Shown: positions 1 to 8,679 of the stretch, piece by piece | Layout of the letters: each line of letters starts with the position of its first letter | Numbering within the stretch: position 1 is the first letter of the stretch | NCBI RefSeq assembly: GCF_000611645.1 | Contig: NW_014011760.1 | Coordinates: 1 to 11,547 of the forward strand | Direction: 5' to 3' | Source: Monoraphidium neglectum | Lineage: Eukaryota > Chlorophyta > Chlorophyceae > Sphaeropleales > Selenastraceae | Length of the DNA: 11,547 nucleotides | Program-made: the position numbers and the translations under genes | Notes under the pieces: model-generated | What the model was told of the DNA's origin: nothing | Database searches by the model: none | What the model saw: the letters and a program-made list of their open reading frames with translations, nothing else

Positions 1-692
1 GTCTCGGACGGCGGCGGCGGCGGCGGCGGCGCGCCGCGCCAGCAGGCGGCCGCAGCGGCCGCCGCCGTCGCGACGAGATCATCTTCCTCGTCATAGAGAT
101 CTCCGATGACCGCCTCCTCGGCTTCCTCCTGATCCCCCTCCCCCTCCTCCTCCCAATCCAGGTCCATATCGAACGCATGCCCCCACCCGTCGTCCGCCGC
201 CGCCTCCGCCGCCTGCGCTGCCGCATACTGCCGGAGCTCGTCCTCCTGCGCGCGCAGCGCCGCCTGCTGCTGCAGCACGGCCGCACGCGCGGCCGCGTTG
301 TTGCGCAGGCCGCGGGAGGGGCCGTCGACAGCGTCCGACCCATACCTGTCCAGCCAGCTGCCCGCAGCCCTCCCCGGCACGGCCCCGCAGCCTCCATGCC
401 CGAGCAGACCCGCCGCATCCCACCCCCACGGCGCCGTCGCGGCCGCCGCCGCCGCCGCGGGCGCCTCGTCGGCGCAGGGCCCGCCGGCCATCTCCGCGAT
501 CGCAGCGGCCGCGATGCGCAGCGACTCCCCGTCTTCCTCGCTGAGAGGCTCCCCGACATGCTCGTCCTCGTCAGCGTACCCGCCGCCGCCGCCGGCCCCG
601 CCCCGCCTGCGCCGCCCGTTGCCGCTGCCGCCGCCGGCGCCGCCCCACCCCGCGCCAGAGCCGCTGCGGCGGCTCGCGCGCTGCTGCTGGTG

Positions 693-758
<66 letters not shown>

Positions 759-1917
759 GTGGCCGTACCCGCCATAGCCGGCAACCCCGTGGTGCTGCTG
801 GTGCGCCAAACCCCGACGGACCGGCGCGGCGGCCCCCCCGCCGCCCACAAAGCCGCCGCCGTCGCCGCCCCGCCGCCGCCGCGCGCGCTCAGCTTCGCTG
901 TCAGAGTCGCTGTAATCATCCTCTGCGTCCTCGGCCGGCTCTGCAGCGCCGGCGCCGTAGTACCCGCCGCCGCCGCCGCCGCCGCCACCCTCCTCAGACA
1001 CGCGGTGGGAGCGCCCCCCCGCGCCGCCGCCGTTGGCCGCTGAGGCGCGGTGCTGCCGCTGGCCGGCCGCCTGCGCGTGGGCGGCGAGGCGCAGCTGCAG
1101 CTGCTGGCGCTCAAAGTCGTCCTCGTCCTCTTCATCGGACGCGCTCTCGACGACGGGCGGCGCGCCGGGCGCCGGGGGCGCGGCCCACCAGCCGGCGGGC
1201 GCGGCGCGGGGGCAGGCGAGCGTCAGAAAGTCGCGGACCTGCGGCGGGGAGGGGCGGATGGATCATGCATGTTGACCGATGCGCCGCCAGCCCATCACCC
1301 GGCTGCGGCCCCTCCTGCCCAAAACCGCATGCGGCGGGCCCCGGGCGCCCGCACGTGCGCCGCGTTTTCGCACAGGGGTCTCCCCACCTGCTCCAGCGCG
1401 ACCACGAACTTCTTGTTCTTCTTGCCCTTTTGGTGCAGCTGCTGCTGCATGCCCTCGCCCCAGCGCACGACGTCCCGCGGGCCGACCCAGGCGATCTCAG
1501 ACGTGCCGAAGAAGATGACCGGCACGTCGCTGCGGCTCTTGTGCGCCACGCTTCCAAGATGAGCGCGCGCGAAGTCCTTGGTGAGGACCTGGGCCTGCGG
1601 GGTTTCGGGCGCGCGACAACGGGCAACGTCAGCAGCAGCGCGACGCGGCAGGTGCGCGCAGCGCTGTGCCGCCCTGCAGCGCGCTCCCTGCCCCGTGCAC
1701 TGCTGGCCGAGCTGCTCCCTTCAAAAGTACCCGGTTTTTAAAGTTGAGACGCGAAGTGCGGGGGGTGTTCGCGCAGCAGACCCCGCCCGGGTGCCTCGCC
1801 CTCTGCAACCCCGTGCACCGGCCATGCGGGGTAGCCTTTGACTCGAGCATACACCACACGTGCCGCCTCGGCGTCGCGTATGACCGCCGGGGCCTTGAGA
1901 ACGGCCGAGTCGCTCAT
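1..1917 (-). CDS. PWWP-domain, acidic, poly-Gln nuclear protein (3' end beyond the window)
   Basis: Spliced gene, exons 1917-1819, 1594-1388 and 1238-<1, giving at least 514 residues. Both introns (224 and 149 nt) are phase 0 GT-AG. PWWP domains bind methylated histone H3 tails and DNA, so a chromatin reader is expected. Exons 1-2 encode the domain: YARVKGYPAWP at 23-33, VIFFGTSEIAWVGPRDVV at 59-76, then a Lys-rich stretch and VVALEQ/VRDFL. Against the LEDGF/HDGF PWWP, two cage aromatics are kept (W32, F61), while the position of LEDGF Met15 is V26. Exon 3 is one open frame to the window edge: an acidic patch (about 133-145), Gly-rich stretches, poly-Gln (263-283), an Ala/Gln/Glu-rich probable helix (about 415-450), a second acidic region (about 457-492) and a proline run. 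No catalytic domain is seen. The start is the first AUG of the exon 1 frame (AGAACATGAGC). An undetected intron inside exon 3 cannot be excluded. The domain call is firm; the specific role is unknown. Confidence 0.88.
696..755 (-). repeat. CAG trinucleotide tract (poly-Gln) in the PWWP gene
   Basis: Twenty uninterrupted CTG triplets on the plus strand read as CAG on the coding strand. With an adjoining CAA they encode 21 glutamines (residues 263-283), followed by HH and QQQ. The pure CAG run is likely to vary in length between strains. Confidence 0.95.
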
Positions 1918-2643
1918 GTTCTGCTTTGCTGCTGCTGTGTGCTGCAACCAGCCCGCGTGCCCCGCTCCTCCGCTAGCCGTGTCGAAGCGCTGCTAACTTG
2001 TCTTTCAGCTAGGGGGCGGCATCATGGCAAGCCACTGAGGGGCCGTGAGTCCGCGGTGCCTGATCCAGCCCGCGTGCTGCTGTGTGCTGCTGTGTATCTC
2101 GTAGAGCGACTAGCGATCAACTCTGAAGTGCATCAAACAAATGATGAATGGTGTTGGGGCAGAGAGAGGAGTGCTGGCAGGTGCAAATGGCCAGTGTGGC
2201 ACAAGGAGCCCGCGACAGCGACGAGATGTTGCGACGTCGATATCTCAGCTGTCGAAACCAAAGTTGTGCTCATGCAAGCTGGTGGCATGCTTTGTCACTC
2301 GTGCGCGCGCGCGGCGCCCTCGCGAGCCCGATCCTGCAGCATCAGCGTGGGAATTGCATCGCACGCCTCCCATCGCAGCCAGGTCCCATATCATACTCAC
2401 CCGCAAGCACCTCATTGTTTTGCTGTCCCTGACAAGCAGAAACGCCGCAGTGGATCCCCTGCCCCGTCACCTGGACCAGGTCACCACCTCGCTGTGCCTC
2501 AAGCAAACCTGGAAAATGCACACCCACCCTAGCCGACTGTGCCCGTTGACATGATTACTCGCGCTGCAACTGAAAAATGGTACATGCAGCCGCCGTCTGC
2601 GGAGCCCAAGCGCTTACTGCGCCCGCCTTGCCGCCGGCGCCGC
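1918..2643. other. Intergenic region: 3' flank of the glycosylase gene and promoter side of the PWWP gene
   Basis: About 726 nt lie between two co-oriented minus-strand genes. It must hold the glycosylase 3' UTR at its right end and the PWWP gene promoter and 5' UTR at its left end. Base composition is less GC-rich than the exons. I found no UGUAA element on the minus strand here, so the glycosylase polyadenylation site is unassigned. The open frames crossing it have no recognisable domain and look like chance. A splice-acceptor-like string on the plus strand near 2008 is treated as a finding. Confidence 0.6.
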
Positions 2644-3296
2644 TCAGTCCGCCCCCGCCGCGCGAGCGCCGCCCGCGACAGCAGCGGCGGGCCGGCCGCC
2701 GCCGCCGCCCCGGCGCCTGGCCATGTTGCTTCCCGTGTACTGCGCGTACAGCGCCGGGTCCACCGCCCTGAAGTCGCCAAACGCGGCCTCGTACCCCACC
2801 CACAGCTCCCGCCAGTACCGCAGGAACGCGTACCGCCCAAAGGGCGCGTACCGCGCCGCCGCGGCCGCGGCCACGTTGGCCGCGGTCACGCCCCTCGCGC
2901 CCCAGTGGTCCCGCAGGTGGCGCACGGTCTCGCTGTCGGCGGGGACGCGGCTGTAGTCGCCAAGCAGCTGCATAACGTTTGCGGCGCCGTAGGGGCCTGC
3001 AGGATTGGAAGCGGCAAAGCGGGGTCCAGTGTCCAGCGCTGGGCCTCACAAGCCGGGTGCTGACACAAGCGGTGCATGGCTGGCCGGCCGGGCCTGCAAC
3101 AGCGCGCGACCAATCAGGCAGGCAGTTTCGAGGAAGACGCGCCGCCTCAATTTAGAGGCGGCGCCATGGGAAGGGTGGGACCGGCTGTCCACTTTATGAC
3201 GCGCGGCGGGGCACCTACCAATGCCTGGCAGCGCCAGCAGGCGTTTGTACATATCCTCACTGCCCGCCGCCGCAGCGCCCTCGGCCGCCCCCTCCT

Positions 3297-3336
<40 letters not shown>

Positions 3337-5543
3337 TGCCGCTGCGGGAGCGCGCGCCCGCCTGCGGCGCGCCCTCGACTCGCTCGCGGGCTCCTCCGCG
3401 GCCGGCGCCAGCGGGTCTCCTCCGGACCCCGCCCCCGGCCCGCTATCGCAGGCGGCAGGCTGCTGTTGAGCCGCAAGGGCCTCGAGCGCTGACAAGTCTA
3501 GGCTGCCGCTGGTGATCTGCGGGCAAGCGCGCGGAGAGCGAGCGACGGCGCTCAACAGCTGCAGGCGCCGCAGGAACCAGTGGTGCTTCAACACGCGCCT
3601 CGGCTCGCGGCTGCAGGGGGCAGACGGCTTCATTGACACCTACTCAGCACACACGCAGCGACGCGCTTCGCCCAAAACGTGGTCCAGTGCCGAGCCGTCG
3701 CAACCGGTGTGGCATCCAACCCCTACGGCATGGTCCCCCGCCTCACCTGCTCAGCCAGCTGCACAAACCACTTGGCTCTGTACCCCAGGCCGCACTCGCT
3801 CTGCAGCCGCTCCACCCCGGCAGCCATCACGGCCTCTGGCGACGGCCAGCACGGCACCCCGCCTCCGACCTCGCCGCCGCCGCCGCTGCCGCTGCTGCTG
3901 CTCCCGCCGCCGCCGCTCGCGAGGCTGCCTCCGAGGCTGCAGAGTCTCGACGCCATCGCCACTGTGCGGCCCCAGCCGCAGCAGCAGAGCAGCAGGGTCT
4001 TGCAGACGTCTTCCCAGAGGTCTGGGGACCTGGGAACGAGTCATTGTGACGATGCACTGGCAGTGGATTCGACGGCAGATGTGCAGTTGGCAGACGTGCA
4101 GGTTGCAGACGCGATTTCCGTACAGGATTCAAAGGAAAGCAGCGGCGTATCATCACAGCCGGGACCCTGGGGCCTGGCAGGGGCGAGCACGGCAGCTAGG
4201 TGGTGCTTGAGAGAGGGCGGCGCCGCAGGGTGCTGCGGCCTGCGGCTCCAGGGGCAGGCTGACCGCAGCTTGCCCGCATCCTCCCGCCGCGCCGCGCGGC
4301 CCACCTGAATAGGCGGCCGAACCCAGCGTCGGCCGCCTCTGGGTCGAGAGCCTGGTACTCTGCAACCGCCAGAGCGTCCCCGGGCGACAGCCGCAACATG
4401 CGCGTGACCTGTGAGGGCCGCGGCAGGGGCGTCCGGCGACGCGAAGCTTCGCTGCAGCTGCGTGCGAACCGGAATCGGCTGTCCGCCACTGGCAGTCCTG
4501 GCCGTCATGTCAAGCGGAGGCAGAGGGGCCGCTCAAAACGCGAAACCCTCACCCCTTTCTGCCCTCACCTGCTGCTCTATGGCTCTCCAGTCCTCAGGCG
4601 ACAGCGGCGGGCCCGCCCCCTCCACGCGCACTGCCAGCAGACCACCATCGCAGCAGCCGCACGGCGCCGACCCTCGCTGCGCCGCGGCGCCGCCGGGCGC
4701 GGTTGGCGGGGGCGTCGCGGGGGTGTGCGGGCTGACCGCTTCGTGGGAAGCTTCCGCAAAGGGTTCCCCCGGCTGACATGGCGTTGCAGCAGAAGCTGAA
4801 GCGGCACCATGGTGGGTTTGCGTGAACCCAAGAGAGACGCCGGGCGTGCCACAGGCCAGTCCGGCCTCCGCCATCGCCCGCGCCGCCCCCGCCGCCGCAG
4901 CCTCTGGCGCCGCGGCCGAGCGCAGCTGCGCCCCGGCGAGCGCCGCGGCCGCGCGCCGATCCTCTCCGGCTCCTACCGCCGGCTGAAGCGGCAGCTCCAG
5001 GCGGCGCCGCTTGGCACGGGGGCCGAGCGGGTGCTCGCCAGACGCCTGCCGCACCACGCGCGCGCCGCCCTCATCCTGGCGCCCTTCCCCCTCCTGCCCC
5101 TCATGCCCTGCGCGCGCCTCCGCAACCTGCGGCTCCTCTGACCGCTGGTGGCAGCTGCCTGTTGCTCCTGCCGCGCCAGGTGTGGGGCCAGGCTCTTGAG
5201 CCAGGCAAACCCGTGCGACGCGGCCGCCCGGCAGCAGCAGCGGGCGCCTGAACGTGCCCCTGCCGCCCGACCCCTCGCGCCGCCACTCGTTAGGCGCCTG
5301 CACGGCGCGGCGTGTTGCAGTGTGTCTGGGGAGGATGCTCGTGGGACGCATGTTCGACGTTTGAGGGCAGGCAGCGGGCGACGGGTGCAGACCAGGGAGC
5401 AAGCTTGCGCCACCTCAGGCAAACGACGCTGTTTCAAAGCCGGTCAACCATCTGGGGCTCACCAGCATGAAGAAGCCATAGGAGCACACGGCTGTGCACA
5501 GCTGAAAGCCCTTGGGCACCGGCAGCAGCAGCTCATATGCCAT
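2644..5543 (-). CDS. HhH-GPD superfamily DNA glycosylase (base excision repair)
   Basis: Complete six-exon gene: 5543-5463, 5297-4569, 4408-4305, 4029-3747, 3516-3219, 2996-2644 (TGA); 615 residues. All five introns (165, 160, 275, 230, 222 nt) are GT-AG and every junction restores homology. The family cleaves the N-glycosidic bond of damaged or mispaired bases in nuclear DNA. Visible in order: AVCSYGFFML/APNEW (18-32), RRPLLLPGGRVARVCL (44-59), LLAVRVEGAGPPLSPEDW (about 246-263), VTRMLRLS (271-278), FGRLFRSPDLWEDVCKTLL (300-318), GLGYRAK (385-391), hairpin LPGIGPYGAANV (495-506), catalytic-type Asp519 in VPADSETVRHL, and YAPFGRYAFLRYWRELW (548-564). Gly499 to Asp519 spacing matches endonuclease III. 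Tyr501 sits where the lyase Lys120 would be, so a monofunctional enzyme is inferred. The layout resembles plant HhH-GPD proteins of unknown substrate. Odd features are a roughly 180-residue insertion with KRRR (123-126) and a roughly 70-residue Arg/Ala-rich insertion before the hairpin. The start is the only in-frame ATG after a TGA at 5612-5610. Confidence 0.92.
3298..3345 (-). repeat. GCG/GCA tract (poly-Ala) in the glycosylase gene
   Basis: Thirteen GCG codons followed by GCA/GCG/GCA on the coding strand encode 16 alanines (residues 457-472). The tract lies inside exon 5 between the LDLSALEAL helix and the helix-hairpin-helix. It is flanked by an Arg-rich segment (RARRRRAR) on the N-terminal side and EE on the C-terminal side. 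Confidence 0.93.
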
Positions 5544-6512
5544 GACAGGCGGGGCCTTGGTGCAGGCGCCGACGGACTGGTGGCCGCGCCGCCCACGATG
5601 GCGCCCCGTTCAAGCCCCGCCTCGCGCGCAGCAGAGCAATGTGTCCAATCACTTTGCTCTATTCAATGAGACTTGAGAAGACGCGGCACTCAGGGAAAGG
5701 CCAATGATCTCGAGTCGGGTTGGCGGTACTTGGCAAAGTCAGCACGGCAAACAACTACGGAAGTCTCTAACTAGTCAATGCGTCGGCTGCAGAGCGCTAA
5801 GCATATGGGCAGGTCAGGGTCCCATGATGACTCGGCCGCCGCAGGTCACTGGAGGAGGGCCTGGGGTGCCTTGCACGGCATTGCATACGATACGAGGGAC
5901 TGTTGACACCGCCAGCACACTATGCATGGAAAAACTCTGCAGATATCAGGAATGTCACCCCTGGGCGCCCATTGTATGTTTGCACGGGGTCACGTGGTCG
6001 GGTGCGACAGTACGACAGCGTGTTCATCCGGGGGCCTGGGGATAGCAGGCGTATGGCACTTGAGGGCACTTGTCGATCATGACAGGGAAAAATATCCAGT
6101 TAGGATATTACACGGGGGCAAACAGGGCTGGTCTATGGTGCGCATACGCACAAGCTGTGGGCTCCCGGGTCGAGCGCGAAAGTTGATCAAGGCCCTAGAG
6201 AACCTCCTACAGTATCTTTATTTGAGGACATGTATCTTGATGTGGCGGACCGGTTGGAGCGAATGTGTTATGGCATGACGTGACGCGTGTCATGCTTGCA
6301 GCCGCTGCTGGTCAAAGTCTATGACACGCAGACTCCTGGTGCCACAGCAAGCAGCCCCGTGGCTGCTGCATAACACGCCTTCAGCCAACAGGGCGCACCT
6401 TGAAGTAGTACTGGTGTGTTGCCATCCTGTCCTGCCCGCTGCAGTGGCGTGGGCCCCTCAAAGCACGCATAGCGGGCATGCAGGATACGCTGCCCAATCA
6501 CTGCTGCCTTGT

Positions 6513-6576
6513 CACTGCTGCATCATCACTGTTGCCCCATTGCTGCTGCCTCGGCACCGCTGCCTCATCACTGCTG
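6513..6576. repeat. Imperfect 22-nt direct repeat, period 42 nt
   Basis: The 22 nt at 6513-6534 recur at 6555-6576 with three mismatches (19/22). Shorter partial copies of CACTGCTGC lie just upstream (from about 6499). The CTG-rich block directly precedes the CA microsatellite. It looks like a degenerate minisatellite in non-coding DNA, with no coding meaning. Confidence 0.6.
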
Positions 6577-6592
6577 GTACCTGCACCCTGCA

Positions 6593-6635
6593 ACACACAC
6601 ACACACACACATACACAAACACACACACACACACA
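6593..6635. repeat. (CA)n microsatellite
   Basis: Two long AC/CA runs of roughly 9 and 8 units are separated by the interruption ATACACAA. The repeat is intergenic, in the 3' flank of the poly-Gln gene, and could be length-polymorphic. Confidence 0.95.
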
Positions 6636-6782
6636 TGTCAAGGCGTGCAAGCGCGCAAATACCCAGATTTCTGCTGCTCTCCTGCCATGAGCTGAGCATG
6701 TCACCAACATGGACACCATCCATGCCAGGGTATCAACACGCGCGACCAACTTGGGCATAGAGCATATCAGGGCGATTGCAAT

Positions 6783-6787
6783 TTACA
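6783..6787 (-). promoter_or_regulatory. Putative UGUAA polyadenylation signal for the poly-Gln gene
   Basis: TTACA on the plus strand reads TGTAA on the minus strand, about 163 nt downstream of the TGA that ends at 6950. UGUAA is the usual poly(A) signal of volvocalean and related chlorophyte genes. A pentamer can occur by chance, so only position and strand support this. Confidence 0.35.
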
Positions 6788-6949
6788 GGTTTGCAGACGG
6801 GCAGCCACATGAAGGAGGACAAGACAGCTGATACATCACAATCCTGTTTCTGCCCTGATTTGCGATATTTGTCTGGATCACTGGCATTCAAGCTCGCACC
6901 CACCCGCGCAAACCCCTGACAACCTGCACTCGGTCTCCCCCCAGCCCCA

Positions 6950-7719
6950 TCACGCGCCTAGCCGTTGCTGCTGCTGCTGGTGCTGCAGCGTCGTCGCCGC
7001 TGCAGCCGCAGCCGCCGCAATCACCGCCATCTGCTGCTGCGCGCGAATGCGCTGCGCATCCTCGTGCGGGAGCGCCGTCCTGTCCATGCCTGGGCGCACG
7101 ATCGGCATGGGGGGGCGCAGCACCGTGGGGATCATGGGCGGCGGCAGCGTGGGCGAAAAGAAGCCGCCAGGCAACTGCCCCATCGCCCACGGCGCCACCA
7201 TGCCTGTGGGCGCAGGATCAAGGTTGCCGCTGCTGCTGCTGCTGCCGCGGCTGCCGCCGCTAGTGTCGCTTGCAACAGCAAATCTGCCTGTCCTGTTGGA
7301 CTTTTTGAGACCCTGCTGGTCCCTGTTGGGCGGCGCCTGCTGGTTCTCACACATCTGCCATGGCTGCTTGGGCTGCCGCTGCTCCTTTCCTTGGTGCATC
7401 TGCGCCGTCACCGCCAGCTGCGCCGCCCCTTCTGCCTCGCCCCTCTGCCGCTTGGCAAGAGCAGCGCGTGTGTTGTGCTCCCTGGGCGCCGGCTGTGCAC
7501 CAGCCCGCCGCTTGCCGCTGGCCACGGCGGCAGTTCCTTGCTCGCCAGAGGCAGGCTGCGCCTGGCGCTGCGAGGGAAGTGGAAGCGGCAGCGGCTGCAG
7601 TACCCTGGTGTCATGTACGCCCGCCCCCATGCTGCCGTTTGCTGCAGTTGCCACCTGCTGCTCCTGCTGCTCCTGCTGCTCCTGCTGCTCCTGCTGCTCC
7701 TGCTGCCCCGTCTGCCCCG

Positions 7720-7808
<89 letters not shown>

Positions 7809-8679
7809 GCTTGCTGCTGCTGCGCTTGCTGCTGGCCTGGCTGTTGCCGCAGCTCCTTCGGCCACCCACTGCCGACGTGTATGCGCAGCTCAAACTTCCC
7901 GACCCGCTGCAACCCAAGCAGCCAGCAGCCATCCAGCCCTTGCAGCAGCGCCGCAGTTGGTGAGATGCAAGCCAAAGGCGTCCCATAGGGCGAGATCATG
8001 AGCTGCATCGTGCAGGCGTGGCGCCACCAGACACGGCCGTTCAAGACGATGCAAGTCTCAAGGGACAGCGACCTTGGGGGCCCACCGAACAGCTCGAGCA
8101 CAGCGTGCGGCGGGAGCCAGATTATGTCTGGCGGCACGGGGCCGAGGCGCACAGGGTCCTGAATTTGTGGCAGTAGCGGTGGGCGGCGTGCTGCAAATGA
8201 GTTGAATGCTCCGCGGACGTGTGAATTCTGTGGTGTTGCTTGCAGCGCACTGATCAGTGGGCGGATGCACGTATGCCAAACCGGCTGCTTGCGTTTCTCA
8301 CCATAGCCACGAAGGCGTCGCTGATCAGGGGTGCCGGGGGTTGGCGGCATGGGTGCGGCGGCATGGGTGGGAAGCGCCTCCGTTTCTGCTTCTCGCCGCT
8401 GCGTTTGGGTTCTTGGTGGTCACCGGCAATGCAGGCGTCGGTCGGCGCCCGTGCCAAGGCGTCGGGAGCACGTGCACTGTCAGTGGGTGCGGCGCCCGCG
8501 GCTGCACTTCGGGCCGATGCAGCTGCTGAGGCTGCATCTGCAGTTGCAGCGGCGGCGCCCGCCAAGAATGGCAGCGGCAGGGGCGTAGTCCTTCTAGAGC
8601 CCACGGATCGATGCCCTGTGCAGCCCCGCGGCAGGAGCTCCCACGGGTACCACGGCTCTCGCTTGCCGCGGTGCGCCAT
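6950..8679 (-). CDS. Poly-Gln-rich putative nuclear protein with a possible B3-like region
   Basis: Two exons, 8679-8302 and 8158-6950 (TGA), joined at a phase 0 GT-AG intron of 143 nt (ATG/gtgaga ... aattcag/GAC); about 528 residues. The join is supported by a canonical donor and acceptor and by an open frame on both sides. Exon 1 holds a basic start (MAHRGKREPWYPWELLPRG), an Ala-rich segment and a KRSGEKQKRRR motif that could be a nuclear signal. Residues about 135-222 alternate beta-like and polar stretches (IIWLPPHAVLELFGG, GRVWWRHACTMQL, WLLGLQRVGKFELRIHV). The GR-x-W centre and closing beta strands recall the plant B3 DNA-binding fold; this is a tentative inference with no signature motif I can be sure of. 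Then come QQQA/QQQQA, 28 glutamines (244-271), five EQQ repeats, another basic motif (KRQRGE), Pro-rich and Ala/Gln-rich tails. A transcription-related role is plausible, not shown. An in-frame ATG at 8766 would add 29 residues, and an acceptor-like site at 8742-8741 leaves a 5' leader intron possible. Confidence 0.72.
7655..7705 (-). repeat. Nonamer repeat encoding (EQQ)5
   Basis: Five tandem copies of CTGCTGCTC on the plus strand plus a partial sixth. On the coding strand they give Gln-Gln-Glu units just C-terminal of the long glutamine tract. A 9-nt period with no mismatches suggests recent slippage. Confidence 0.93.
7724..7807 (-). repeat. CAG trinucleotide tract (28 Gln)
   Basis: Twenty-eight uninterrupted CTG triplets on the plus strand encode 28 consecutive glutamines on the minus-strand gene. 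They are flanked by QQQQA blocks N-terminally and by ETGQTGQQ and the EQQ repeat C-terminally. This is the longest simple repeat in the window. Confidence 0.95.

Larger units (their letters stand above)
5544..6949. other. Intergenic region: promoter side of the glycosylase gene and 3' flank of the poly-Gln gene
   Basis: About 1.4 kb with no supported gene. The right part must hold the 3' UTR of the gene ending at 6950; the left part must hold the glycosylase promoter. CCAAT at 5645-5649 (plus), about 100 nt upstream of the glycosylase ATG, is a possible but unproven CCAAT box. Open frames at 5704-6278 have atypical, Cys/Trp-rich translations with no domain and overlap one another, so they are not called. 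A CA microsatellite, a CTG-rich direct repeat and two small perfect dyads lie here. No tRNA-like B box was seen. Confidence 0.6.

Noticed and set aside
177..1043. Plus-strand 288-residue open frame with a long leucine run resembling a membrane segment
   Set aside because: It is the antisense of the PWWP gene exon 3; the leucines are the CTG complement of the CAG glutamine tract.
1666..2532. Plus-strand 288-residue open frame
   Set aside because: It covers PWWP exon 1, its intron and the promoter region. The translation has no domain and does not look like the other proteins.
5824..5830. ATGATGA resembling a C/D snoRNA box C
   Set aside because: No CTGA box D within about 100 nt and no terminal stem.
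5704..6278. Overlapping plus-strand open frames
   Set aside because: No domain, no plausible splice extension and lower-GC composition typical of the intergenic DNA.
6965..7988. Plus-strand frames with poly-Leu or poly-Cys runs
   Set aside because: They are antisense shadows of the CAG repeats in gene 3. The Gln frame alone continues into non-repeat sequence that splices to an upstream exon.
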